Part shown: piece after piece, positions 23,985-32,431 of the stretch | How positions within the stretch are numbered: position 1 is the stretch's first letter | Layout of the letters: every line of letters begins with the position of its first letter | Source of the DNA: Promethearchaeota archaeon | GTDB lineage: Archaea > Asgardarchaeota > Lokiarchaeia > Sigyniarchaeales > SOKP01 | Assembly: GCA_019057865.1 (NCBI GenBank) | Contig: JAHLWP010000037.1 | Coordinates: 1-42,029 of the forward strand | Length of the DNA: 42,029 nucleotides | Reading direction: 5' to 3' | Notes under the pieces: model-generated | What the model was told of the DNA's origin: nothing | The model's database searches: none | Seen by the model: only the letters and a program-made list of their open reading frames with translations | Program-made: the position numbers and the translations under genes

Positions 23985-25721
23985 ATGTCAAAACAAGTTA
24001 AAGATGGCGGGGATTTACTTGTTACTTGCCTTTTAAATGAAGGTATTACAAAAATGTTTGGTCTTGTTGGTGGAGAATTACTACGAATTTATGATGCTGT
24101 TGAGAGATGGGCTCGTGAAGAAGGAATTGATACGGTCATGGTTCGACATGAACAAGCAGGAGGACATATGGCTGATGCTTGGGCAAGAGCAACGGGAGAG
24201 GTTGGAGTGTGTCTTGGTACCGCAGGACCCGGTGTTTCACATCTTATACCTGCGGTTGCAGCAGCAAATGCAGATTCAATCCCAATGTTAGTTATTGGTG
24301 CTCAGATCGCGCGAATGTTTGATGATACAGGAATTTTACAAGGGGGATTAGATCAGATGAGTTTAATGAAACCAATTACAAAATTGCAAATATCTGTTGA
24401 AGAACCTTACGAAATACCATTTGCAGTACAACGTAGTATGAAGGCGGCTATGTCAGGAAGAAGGGGACCAGTTTTTCTTGAACTAAGAGAAACTGCTTTA
24501 GTTAGGGAAGCTAAAGAGGAAAATTTCAAGAAGATTTTAAAACCAGAAAAATATCGACCTTTAAATAGATCTCTTGGCAATCCTGAATTAATAAATAAAG
24601 CCTTAGAATTTCTAACAACTGCTAAAAAGCCAATCATAATTGCTGGAGGTGGAGTTATTGCTTCTGAAGCCTCAGCGGATTTAATAAAATTATCAGAAAC
24701 TTATAATATACCTGCTTTAACAACTGTTATGGGAATTGGTGCAATTAGTTGTAATCAAAAAACATATGCAGGATCGTATCCTTTATCAAATACATTTCGT
24801 AGAGCAGCTTCAGAAGCAGACTTTGTATTATCAATTGGATGTAAGTGGGACTATACTACATTTTATGGAACAGCTCCTCTATGGAATCAAGACCAAAAAA
24901 TTATTCAGGTAGATATTGACATAAAAGAAATTGGAAAAAATAGACCCATTGATGTAGGTATTATAGGGGATGCTAAAGCTGTTATAATTCAATTACTTAA
25001 TGGCATGGAAGAAAAGCTTCCTAAAGAAAAGGTAACCAAATGGACTGAATGGAATGAATATTTACAAACAGCTCGAGAAAATGATAAAAATATAATTCAG
25101 AGTCTTTTAAAATCTAATAAAATCCCAATGAAACCAGAAAGGTTCATTGTTGAAGTATTGGAATTCATTCCACCAGAAACACAGTTAGTAATTAATGGTG
25201 GAGACATCGCTATTTTTACATATGGTCTTATATCAAATTTTCAAAGATATCCAAGGAGTACATTTACTTCAATTGGGATGGGACATTTGGGGGTAGACAT
25301 ATGTTATGCTATTGCTTCAAAACTAGCTAAACCAAATAAACCTGTTGTATGTATTACAGGGGATGGAAGCTTTTTGTTCAACGTTCAGGAATTGGAGACT
25401 GCTGTGAGATTGAATTTACCAATTATAATAATAATTGGGAATAATTGCGCTTGGGGAATGCTCAAAACCAATCAAAAAAATAATTTAAATAAGCGATATT
25501 GTGATGTTGATTTTCCACCCATTAATTATGCCGAGATTGCTAAGAGCTTTGGTTGTTATGGAGAAAAAATAGAAAAGCCAGAAGATATAAAACCAGCACT
25601 AAAAAGAGCAATGGATTCAAAAAACCCAGCAGTAATCGACGTTAGCATTGCCTTTGAGTCACCTCCAGCAGGAAAATTTTTAGGTTTATATAAAAAGAAT
25701 AAGGGCTTATTTGGAAAGTAA
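23985..25721 (+). CDS. Thiamine-diphosphate enzyme, acetolactate synthase/2-hydroxyacyl lyase type
   Basis: A 578-residue ThDP-dependent decarboxylase/lyase with all three domains. The N-terminal pyrimidine-binding domain has the catalytic Glu E56 (VRHEQAGGHMADAWARATG) and TAGPGVSH. A central Rossmann-like domain contains PIIIAGGGVI. The C-terminal pyrophosphate domain has the ThDP motif GDG (459-461) ending in NN (486-487). Family members include acetolactate synthase, 2-hydroxyacyl-CoA lyase, oxalyl-CoA decarboxylase and glyoxylate carboligase. I cannot choose the substrate; no small ALS subunit or other branched-chain genes are adjacent. The SDR downstream could reduce its product. Confidence 0.85.
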   Translation: MSKQVKDGGDLLVTCLLNEGITKMFGLVGGELLRIYDAVERWAREEGIDTVMVRHEQAGGHMADAWARATGEVGVCLGTAGPGVSHLIPAVAAANADSIPMLVIGAQIARMFDDTGILQGGLDQMSLMKPITKLQISVEEPYEIPFAVQRSMKAAMSGRRGPVFLELRETALVREAKEENFKKILKPEKYRPLNRSLGNPELINKALEFLTTAKKPIIIAGGGVIASEASADLIKLSETYNIPALTTVMGIGAISCNQKTYAGSYPLSNTFRRAASEADFVLSIGCKWDYTTFYGTAPLWNQDQKIIQVDIDIKEIGKNRPIDVGIIGDAKAVIIQLLNGMEEKLPKEKVTKWTEWNEYLQTARENDKNIIQSLLKSNKIPMKPERFIVEVLEFIPPETQLVINGGDIAIFTYGLISNFQRYPRSTFTSIGMGHLGVDICYAIASKLAKPNKPVVCITGDGSFLFNVQELETAVRLNLPIIIIIGNNCAWGMLKTNQKNNLNKRYCDVDFPPINYAEIAKSFGCYGEKIEKPEDIKPALKRAMDSKNPAVIDVSIAFESPPAGKFLGLYKKNKGLFGK

Positions 25722-25756
25722 AATCCAATTTTAATGATTTGAAAGAGAGAATAAAA

Positions 25757-26554
25757 ATGACAGAAGAAAAATTTTTAGAAGAAAAAGTTGCCCTAGTTAC
25801 TGGGGCGGGTAGTGGATTTGGCCGGGAAATGGCAATAGCATTTGCAAATAAAGGTGCCAATTTAGTATTAAATGATATAAACCTTGAAAGTATTGAAGAA
25901 ACACAAGAAATCATCTCAAAAACCTATAACGTGGAAATTTTACTAGCTAAAACAGATATCTCTGATTTTAATCAAGTTAAAGAAATGAGAAAAAAAGTTT
26001 TTGAAAAGTTTGATAATTTGTTTATATTAGTTAATAATGCAGGCGTTAGAGAGGGTACATTTTCACTTGTTACAAAAGAAGAAGTTTATAATAAAGTCAT
26101 GGATGTAAATGTTAAAGGTGCTTGGAATGTTACAAAAGCATTTTATAGAAAAATGAGTAAGCAAGATTTCAAACCTATAGCAGGAAAAATTATTAATATA
26201 GCCTCGTGTGCAGGTACAGAATGCGGCGTCAATCCATATATTGGGATATATAGTGTAAGTAAGGCAGCTCTAATTACCTTCACAAAGCTTTGGGCTCTTG
26301 AACTTGGGTCAAGTAATATTGCAGTGAATGCAATTTGTCCAGGTTTATTTTTAACACCTATGTACAAGAATAATCCTGAATTTATACGAGAATTTATGAG
26401 AAGAAGAAATGTTAAACTTCCAATAGACAGGATCGGAGAATCAAAACAAGTTGCTGATGTCGCTTTATTTTTAGCTTCACCTGCTTCAGATTATATAACT
26501 GGCCATAATATCATTTTAGATGGTGGGATGACTATTTCGGTAAATTCATTGTAG
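25757..26554 (+). CDS. Short-chain dehydrogenase/reductase (SDR)
   Basis: A 265-residue classical SDR. The cofactor loop is TGAGSGFG (15-22), D38 after the second strand (LNDIN) suggests NAD preference, and NNAG is at 93-96. The catalytic set is S150, Y165 and K169 (YSVSK), and the C-terminal GHNIILDGGM is typical. ATG 25757 with GAGAG 7-11 bases upstream is preferred over an in-frame TTG at 25739. It lies 35 bases after the ThDP enzyme and is probably in the same pathway, reducing a keto product or oxidising a hydroxy substrate. Confidence 0.9.
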   Translation: MTEEKFLEEKVALVTGAGSGFGREMAIAFANKGANLVLNDINLESIEETQEIISKTYNVEILLAKTDISDFNQVKEMRKKVFEKFDNLFILVNNAGVREGTFSLVTKEEVYNKVMDVNVKGAWNVTKAFYRKMSKQDFKPIAGKIINIASCAGTECGVNPYIGIYSVSKAALITFTKLWALELGSSNIAVNAICPGLFLTPMYKNNPEFIREFMRRRNVKLPIDRIGESKQVADVALFLASPASDYITGHNIILDGGMTISVNSL

Positions 26555-26608
26555 AAGATAAGTATAAAAGAAAATTTTATTTCAATTTCTCAAAACCATA
26601 TAATCTGG

Positions 26609-27193
26609 TTATTTTCCACGACCTTTATTTGCTCTAATGCTTGGTCGCGTTTTTTCAGATCCCCATCCTTTTTTATGTAACCCTCTAGCTCTTTTTCCTG
26701 AAGAAGTTAAACCACGTGTTACTCTTTTTTTATGAGCAGAAGTACAAATCCAATTTATTTTTGGATCTGATTTGATTACTGGATGGTGGGGATCTACTAA
26801 AATCACTTCATAATACCAGTGTCCTCCATCAGTGTAAACTTTGTAACTATTTAAAACTTCCATATTCGGGTATTTACGTTGTACACGTTCTTCAGCAATC
26901 CATTGCAAATTTTTACCAGTAGTATATTTTGAAACACCCATCGCTCTCGGTTTTCTTCCTCGCTTTGGACGTGTTTTATGCATTCCTCCTTTTCGTATTC
27001 TGGCTCGAACAACCACATATCCTTGTTTTGCTTTATAACCTAAAGTTCTTGCGCGATGAATTTTAGTAGGCTTTTCGACTCTTTGAATTGATTTGCCCTT
27101 TCGATATTCAATTCCACGATTCCAGTATAGTGTTTTATATCCTTTTTCATGTTCCTCAAAAGTCTCTTTTACATAGTTGTATCCAGACTTCAA
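26609..27193 (-). CDS. rpl15e: 50S ribosomal protein L15e
   Basis: A 194-residue large-subunit protein shared by archaea and eukaryotes. Diagnostic stretches are YNYVKETFEE, RARTLGYKAKQGYVVVRARIRKGG, GRKPRAMGVSKYT, the region around VLNSYKVYTDGGHWYYEVI, HPVIKSDPKINWIC and TRGLTSSGKRARGLHKKG. The start is TTG at 27193; an in-frame stop lies just upstream, so no longer form is possible. In many archaea L15e is next to rnp3/rnp2; here a four-gene metabolic block on the other strand separates them. Confidence 0.97.
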   Translation of the reverse strand: MKSGYNYVKETFEEHEKGYKTLYWNRGIEYRKGKSIQRVEKPTKIHRARTLGYKAKQGYVVVRARIRKGGMHKTRPKRGRKPRAMGVSKYTTGKNLQWIAEERVQRKYPNMEVLNSYKVYTDGGHWYYEVILVDPHHPVIKSDPKINWICTSAHKKRVTRGLTSSGKRARGLHKKGWGSEKTRPSIRANKGRGK

Positions 27194-27389
27194 CGTTCAA
27201 ACTACTCTTGGTATATTTTAACTTTTAAAATTTATAAAAATTAATTAACTTTATCATTTCTATAATTTTTTAAAATTTACTCTATCAGTGATTAGCCTTT
27301 TTATTTAATCCTGCTAAAAAAAATTTAATACTTTAAATAAATTATTTTATACATATATGTTCGAAGATTTATATATAAGTGGAAGCTAA

Positions 27390-27902
27390 TTGTCAGATAA
27401 AGAAATAAAAAAAAACAAACCATTTAAAAAAGCAAGAATAAAAGATAAAAATGGATTAAAAATTTCATATGATAAAATTGAATTAGATGAATATCTTCCA
27501 CATTTAATGTCAGAAGTCTCTGAAAGTAAAAAGTTGCTAAAAATTGATTCAGTAAACTTCAAGATTGAACAAGAATTTGAAGAAATAGTCCAAAATTCAA
27601 ATAACTATTATCCAGAAGAATTATATATACCAAAAGCCATTGATTTTATAAGAAGATGTACTAATGATGATGAGGCTATTAAGATCTTAGATTATCTATT
27701 AAGAAGAAAAGAACTATCTAAAGAAGAACATAAATTATTTAAAAGCCAAATATTAAGAAAAGAGGGGTTAAAAAAGTTAATCGAGGAGCATGGAGGCTTC
27801 AAAGAATCTGGGTATTATGAAAGAAAATTTAGAAATTTTACCCAACAGAGAAATAGTGAAAAAGAAAGAAATACAGAGAGAAGAAAAATTAAAAAAAAAT
27901 AA
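27390..27902 (+). CDS. DUF2095-like conserved archaeal protein
   Basis: A 170-residue protein. The core IDFIRRCTNDDEAIKILDYLLRRKELSKEEHKLFKSQIL followed by GLKKLIEEHGGFKESGYYERKF resembles the archaeal DUF2095 family as I remember it. The flanks are charged and basic, and the last 20 residues are almost all Lys/Arg/Glu, which may bind nucleic acid. The function is unknown. The start is TTG 27390. A TATA-like TTTATATATAAG at about 27368-27379 would put the transcript start at or near this codon, so it may be leaderless. It is divergent from L15e across a 196-base AT-rich gap with no other visible feature. Confidence 0.6.
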   Translation: MSDKEIKKNKPFKKARIKDKNGLKISYDKIELDEYLPHLMSEVSESKKLLKIDSVNFKIEQEFEEIVQNSNNYYPEELYIPKAIDFIRRCTNDDEAIKILDYLLRRKELSKEEHKLFKSQILRKEGLKKLIEEHGGFKESGYYERKFRNFTQQRNSEKERNTERRKIKKK

Positions 27903-27947
27903 ATTAGGTTTAGAACTATTAGAATTATAACATTAATATCATATTAT

Positions 27948-28029
27948 GAGAAGAAAAATGATGATCTCATGACAAATAGAACTATTGCTCATAGTGATGA
28001 TTCTTGTCGCCCCAATCTGATTTTTTCTC
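27948..28029 (+). ncRNA. Candidate C/D box guide sRNA
   Basis: Box C ATGATGA (27958-27964), box C' GTGATGA (27994-28000) and box D CTGA (28017-28020) occur in order, with a degenerate D' CTCA (27988-27991). GAGAAGAAA (27948-27956) can pair with TTTTTTCTC (28021-28029) across nine positions, one a G-U, closing the C/D kink-turn stem. The D guide is the 16 bases 28001-28016 (TTCTTGTCGCCCCAAT). It sits between convergent genes, with no ORF. The D' box and the long C-D' spacer (23 nt) are imperfect. A T-rich tract after the stem could be a terminator. Confidence 0.6.
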
Positions 28030-28061
28030 TATTTTTTTGTGAATTCTTTTAATTAAATCAT

Positions 28062-28316
28062 TTAAAAATCCTTCTCTATCTCTCTCCTGAACTTAACTCC
28101 TTTTTCCGTCAAAAAATGTTCTCCTTTAATCTTCTTAATCAATTTTAAATCACGTAAAACTGGTATTCTCCCTTTAATACATGATATTGGCAAACCAGAA
28201 AACAATTTAATTATTTCATAATTCTTCGCTCCTTTATCAATGGCGAGTAATATCTCAATCCCCATATATCCTAAGAGATATTTCAGGTCATCATATGATT
28301 TTATTTCATTAGACAT
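28062..28316 (-). CDS. Small winged-helix protein
   Basis: An 84-residue protein with the sequence pattern of a winged helix-turn-helix. The first helices are LKYLLGYMGIEILLAIDKG, then NYEIIKLFSGLP and a recognition-like helix SCIKGRIPVLRDLKLIKKI. A wing and terminal helix follow (GEHFLTEKGVKFRREIEKDF). It is probably a DNA- or protein-binding regulator. It lies 21 bases after the longin-like/winged-helix gene on the same strand, so it is probably in the same unit. Confidence 0.65.
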   Translation of the reverse strand: MSNEIKSYDDLKYLLGYMGIEILLAIDKGAKNYEIIKLFSGLPISCIKGRIPVLRDLKLIKKIKGEHFLTEKGVKFRREIEKDF

Positions 28317-28337
28317 TCTGCATCCTGAATTGAAAGA

Positions 28338-29474
28338 TTATTTAGAATTATCTTTTTTGGATTCTTTTGGTAATAATTTTCTCATCCATTCTGGAAAGGC
28401 AGTAGTTATACGTAGATTTGTTTTTAAAACAACATACAGTTCATTATTATAATTTAACTCTTCGATGACATCATATTTCTTTAAATATTCTATGTTTTCC
28501 ATTAGAGAATCTAAAGTTTTTTTAGACAATAATTTGGGTAATTTATCTCTTGAAATTAAACTATTGCGCAATTCAGAAAGAACATTATACTTTTTAGGAT
28601 CTGCCATTATTTGAAATAATATATAGGAATCTTTTTTTAGTTCTTCTTCTCTCTTTTTTTCATATTCACTAAAATATTCCTGAACTTTTGGAAGTAGCAA
28701 ATCTATTAACTCTGGTTTGTCATCGATATATTCTATTACGCTATCAGGTGGAATTCTCTCAGCATTTACTTCTTTTAATAAAAGTACATACTTTTCTACT
28801 AAACCAATTTGATTTATAATAATAATTTGCTTCTCAACCAATGTATTGATTATTTCTTCGAATTCTTTATCAGGAAAATTTTCAATAAACGATTCTCTTA
28901 GTTCTTCCAGTTCTACAGGACCTTTTGAGAGTTTTTCTAAGGTTTTAAATATATGCTGATTATTTATTAGAATTGCAATTTTCTGTTCTTCAGTTTTTTC
29001 TCGTGTTTCCTCCATTATTCTCCAATAGAAGTTCTTTACCCATGCTTTTATTAAAGAATTATTTTTCGTTATCTTTTCAACATCTTCTTCATGATAGTCT
29101 TTCTCATTTATATAAAAACCTGTAAAAATCTCCTCATTTGATTGTAAACTTTCTGAAAATTCTGTACACAAATTTGCTATAATTTCTTCAATCGAAGGCG
29201 CAATTTGTTGATCAAGTATTATTGAAAACATTAACATTTCCTTATTACCACGAGCCCAATCAGAATGAATTTCAAAATAATAATTCAATGATTTTAAATT
29301 TTCAAAAGAGTGTGTAAAAAAGCCTTCATTATATTGCTGGTCCATAATATTAGCTATTTTAACTTCTAATTCCTTCTCTAACGTATCTTTGGGATATGAA
29401 TAGAATATTAAGGGCCCAATTTTCCTATGGAAATAAGAAAGCGTGACGGTTGTTTTCAAATAATGAATCTCCAC
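28338..29474 (-). CDS. Asgard-type longin-like domain protein with winged helices
   Basis: A 378-residue protein. Residues 1-125 start LSYFHRKIGPLIFYSYP and continue LNYYFEIHSDWARGNKEMLMFSIILDQQ. This beta-rich order followed by helices resembles a longin/roadblock-like fold found in Asgard archaea. Two winged-helix-like stretches follow, at about 170-235 (IFKTLEKLSKGPVELEELRE) and 290-355 (YNVLSELRNSLISRDKLPKLL), with a charged linker between. It has no membrane segment. A membrane-trafficking-type or GTPase-associated adaptor role is inference. It is the first gene of the unit with the small winged-helix protein. Confidence 0.6.
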   Translation of the reverse strand: MEIHYLKTTVTLSYFHRKIGPLIFYSYPKDTLEKELEVKIANIMDQQYNEGFFTHSFENLKSLNYYFEIHSDWARGNKEMLMFSIILDQQIAPSIEEIIANLCTEFSESLQSNEEIFTGFYINEKDYHEEDVEKITKNNSLIKAWVKNFYWRIMEETREKTEEQKIAILINNQHIFKTLEKLSKGPVELEELRESFIENFPDKEFEEIINTLVEKQIIIINQIGLVEKYVLLLKEVNAERIPPDSVIEYIDDKPELIDLLLPKVQEYFSEYEKKREEELKKDSYILFQIMADPKKYNVLSELRNSLISRDKLPKLLSKKTLDSLMENIEYLKKYDVIEELNYNNELYVVLKTNLRITTAFPEWMRKLLPKESKKDNSK

Positions 29475-29674
29475 GGATGTTTTTTCTTTTTACAAACAAT
29501 ACAGTTATTTTTAGGTGTAATAACTCAAAATAAAGTAAATATTAAAGATTATATATTCTTAAAGATAAATAAATTTATCTTATTTAAACATCTATTAACA
29601 ATAGTTTAGTAATAAATAGAATCAATTTATTATATTGATTTTCTAAAACATAAAGGAAATTTCTACTTAATATT

Positions 29675-30418
29675 ATGATCAATAATAAAATTAAATTAGT
29701 TGGATTTGACTTAGATGATTGCCTTTTTGATTCAACTGCCCTTTCTGAAAGAGCTAGAATAAAAGGAATTGATGCAATGATTGAATTAGGTCTAGAAATT
29801 GATAGAACGGAGGCTATTAAAAAAATCCAAGATATTGTAAAAGAATATGGATCTAATTTTTCTAAACATTACAATTACTTTATTCGACGATTAAATGAAT
29901 TTGAAAATTATAAAATATCCAGTAATGATAAATATAAATATATTGCTGCTGCTGTAATAGCTTATCATCAAGAAAAAATTGAGTCCATAAAATTATATGA
30001 CGATGTAAAACATTGCTTGGAAAAATTAAGAAGTATGGGAATCAAAACCGCTATAATAAGTGACGGCATCCCTATTAAACAATACGAGAAAATATTAAGA
30101 CTTAAGATTGATAAATTAATAGACTTAGTAGTAATTTCAGATGAAATCGGAATTAAGAAACCAAATCCAAAATTATTTGATTACTGCTTAAAGAAATTTG
30201 GTGTTAAAGGTTCAGAAACTATTTATATAGGAGATCGAATAGATAAAGATATTGTTCCGGCTCGTTTAAATGGTATTTATACTATTTATATTCATCGGGG
30301 AGGTAAATATGATACATATGAAAAAGGGAACGAAATTTCTAATAAATTAATACCTAATTATGAAATATCAAATTTGAATGAAATTTTTGATTTAATAATT
30401 GAAATAAATAATAAATGA
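29675..30418 (+). CDS. HAD-superfamily phosphatase
   Basis: A 247-residue HAD hydrolase with a helical cap. Motif I is GFDLDDCLF (nucleophile D12, general acid D14), motif II is AIISDG, motif III is the Lys in GIKKPNP, and motif IV is GDRIDKDI. It has about the length of small-molecule phosphatases of the phosphoglycolate/CTE7 type. The substrate is not predictable. It is followed after 20 bases by a nitrilase-family gene. The 200-base gap upstream is AT-rich with no visible gene. Confidence 0.88.
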   Translation: MINNKIKLVGFDLDDCLFDSTALSERARIKGIDAMIELGLEIDRTEAIKKIQDIVKEYGSNFSKHYNYFIRRLNEFENYKISSNDKYKYIAAAVIAYHQEKIESIKLYDDVKHCLEKLRSMGIKTAIISDGIPIKQYEKILRLKIDKLIDLVVISDEIGIKKPNPKLFDYCLKKFGVKGSETIYIGDRIDKDIVPARLNGIYTIYIHRGGKYDTYEKGNEISNKLIPNYEISNLNEIFDLIIEINNK

Positions 30419-30438
30419 AAAATTAAACGAAAAATATA

Positions 30439-31257
30439 ATGAAAGTTGCTTGTGTTCAACCCAAAATATTTCAAAGTAGAAATAACTGTTATTTTGAAGT
30501 AGAAGAATTAATAAAAAGTTTGTTAGAAGAAACTAATAATTGTGACATTATATGTTTACCTGAAAGATGGGTGCCTGCTTATGCAAATTCTACTAAAAAT
30601 TTCCAAAAAGAAAGAGGAGATGATTATTCCTTTATTAAAAATTTGGCTAAGGAACATCATATAAACATTATATCAGGAGGAATATGGGAAAAACGTGATA
30701 ATTTAAAAAAACCACATATTACTAGCTATTTTTTTAATGAAAGTGGTGAAGAAGTAGGTCGACAAGATAAAATTCATCTCTATTCTTATGAACGTGGACA
30801 ATTTGAATCAGGAAAGGTTTTAAAATTATTTAAAATAAAAAATTTGTATTATTTTGCAATCCTTATTTGCTTTGATATGGCTTTTTTTGAAACTCCTAGA
30901 TTAGCTGCTGAAAATGGTGCTGATTTTTTACTTTCTCCTACTCAAATAAGGCAAGAAGGAATGGATAATTGGGATACTTATTTGAAAGCACGTTCTCTTG
31001 AAAATAGAATCCCGATTGCAGCTTGTAATACTTTTGGAACTTTTTTCAGAAGGAAATTTTTAGGAAAAAGCAAAATAATTTCTTTTGTTGAAGGAAATAT
31101 ATCACCATCAAAACTTAAAATTGTTGAAGGACCTTCTAATTCGAATGGATATATTTTTGATGATATTGATTTAGATTTTCCAAAAAAATTAAGGAAAATT
31201 CGATTTAAGGAAAAAATTGAAAAAAATAAAATTAAAGTGAAAAATGTAAATAGCTGA
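30439..31257 (+). CDS. Nitrilase-superfamily carbon-nitrogen hydrolase
   Basis: A 272-residue amidase-type enzyme with the full catalytic triad: E42 (CLPERW), K111 (RQDKIHLY) and C144 (LICFDMAFFETPR). The fold acts on C-N bonds other than peptide bonds, such as omega-amides or N-carbamoyl compounds. The exact substrate is unknown. It starts with ATG 20 bases after the HAD gene and probably shares its transcript. A basic tail of about 20 residues ends the protein. Confidence 0.88.
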   Translation: MKVACVQPKIFQSRNNCYFEVEELIKSLLEETNNCDIICLPERWVPAYANSTKNFQKERGDDYSFIKNLAKEHHINIISGGIWEKRDNLKKPHITSYFFNESGEEVGRQDKIHLYSYERGQFESGKVLKLFKIKNLYYFAILICFDMAFFETPRLAAENGADFLLSPTQIRQEGMDNWDTYLKARSLENRIPIAACNTFGTFFRRKFLGKSKIISFVEGNISPSKLKIVEGPSNSNGYIFDDIDLDFPKKLRKIRFKEKIEKNKIKVKNVNS

Positions 31258-31358
31258 GTTGCTTATTTTATATACAATTCTAAAAATAATTAATATGCGT
31301 TCTTATATAACATTGTTCTGATGTTTTAACTAAATATGAGAGTTGTTTTTTTTTGGAA

Positions 31359-32294
31359 ATGAAGATTCTGTTGTGTGGTCTTGAAGAAGCAGGAAAAACC
31401 TCTATTTTATTAGTTTTAGATAGGAAGTTTAGTTTATTAACATCGGTTGCACCTACTATCAAAGCTAAAAGAACCTCACATACTAATAAACTGTTAGGTA
31501 TCTCAATTACGCGTTGGGATTTAGGTGGACACCAAATTTATAGAAAGATATATTTAGACAATAAAAGTAAATATTTTACTGAAATGCAATCAATTTTTTA
31601 CGTAATTGATATACAAAACCAAGATAAATTTGATCAGGCACTAATTTATCTTAAAGATATTATAAATATTGTTATAGATAATCATCCCGAAAACTTTCAA
31701 TTATTAATCCTATTGCATAAATATGACCCTGACATTAAAAACAAAAAAGAAATGAAAGATAATATACAATTTTTAGAGAGTAACATAAAATCTATAATTA
31801 AAAATCTAAAATATTCTTTTTATAGAACTTCCATTTATGATGATTCTAGCTTATTAAAAGCATTTTCAGACGGAGTATTCTCAGCAACTGAGAAATCAAA
31901 ATTATTACAATCTTTGTTAAGAGATTATATGAGTAAAACATATACTAGTTCTACTCTTCTTTTGGATCAAAACTGTTTTATTATCGCAAGTAGAGCTACC
32001 GACGAAACTTATCAAGAAATTTGTGAAGCCATTGCTCCCAGATTAACAAATGCACTGGAAAAATTAGAAGAATGGGATATTGATACGAAAGATATAACAA
32101 CAAATATCGAATTTCCTCAAAATACTTTGGAGCAATCTAGAGAAGGTATAATTTTTTTAAGAAAACTAGAAATAAATAATGATAGATTATATCTTATTGT
32201 TCTTTGTTTAAATAAAAGAATTCAAAACAGATCCTATGAGTATTTACCAATCTTAGCTGCAAATCTAAAGAATTTATTAGAAAGTTTTGAATAA
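31359..32294 (+). CDS. Rag/Gtr-like small GTPase with C-terminal roadblock/longin-like domain
   Basis: A 311-residue protein. The G domain has P-loop GLEEAGKTS (7-15), T33 in switch I, WDLGGH (53-58) in the G3 position and HKYD (120-123) as G4. The WDxGG form is Arf/Rag-like, and HKxD in place of NKxD is a recognised trait of RagA/RagC-type GTPases. The catalytic Gln position is His (H58), so hydrolysis may differ. Residues about 190-311 form a second alpha/beta domain (TSSTLLLDQNCFIIASRA...EGIIFLRKLEINNDRLYLIVLC), like the roadblock domain that dimerises Rag GTPases. ATG 31359 is preferred to TTG 31353. Confidence 0.82.
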   Translation: MKILLCGLEEAGKTSILLVLDRKFSLLTSVAPTIKAKRTSHTNKLLGISITRWDLGGHQIYRKIYLDNKSKYFTEMQSIFYVIDIQNQDKFDQALIYLKDIINIVIDNHPENFQLLILLHKYDPDIKNKKEMKDNIQFLESNIKSIIKNLKYSFYRTSIYDDSSLLKAFSDGVFSATEKSKLLQSLLRDYMSKTYTSSTLLLDQNCFIIASRATDETYQEICEAIAPRLTNALEKLEEWDIDTKDITTNIEFPQNTLEQSREGIIFLRKLEINNDRLYLIVLCLNKRIQNRSYEYLPILAANLKNLLESFE

Positions 32295-32361
32295 AACCAA
32301 CTTGTTTCATAACAGCTCTCTTATTCTCTCTCAACAAATTTTTTAATTTTACTTTTAATCA

Positions 32362-32387
32362 CCACCCTCTGTGGGTGGGGTTTAAAT
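32362..32387. promoter_or_regulatory. GC-rich dyad abutting the promoter of the Orc1/Cdc6-like gene
   Basis: CCACCC (32362-32367) and GGGTGG (32373-32378) form a perfect 6-bp inverted repeat around TCTGT in otherwise AT-rich DNA. It is followed directly by GG and TTTAAATA (32381-32388), a good BRE/TATA promoter for the gene starting at 32432. It may be an operator for autoregulation or an origin-recognition-like element. A terminator hairpin for the GTPase gene is less likely since no U-tract follows. Confidence 0.45.
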
Positions 32388-32431
32388 AAATAATCATAGA
32401 TATTAAGTTAAAATTCAATTTAATAACAAAA

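Noticed and set aside
24037..24291. 84-codon + strand frame inside the ThDP enzyme gene.
   Set aside because: It overlaps the conserved catalytic Glu region of the real gene in another frame.
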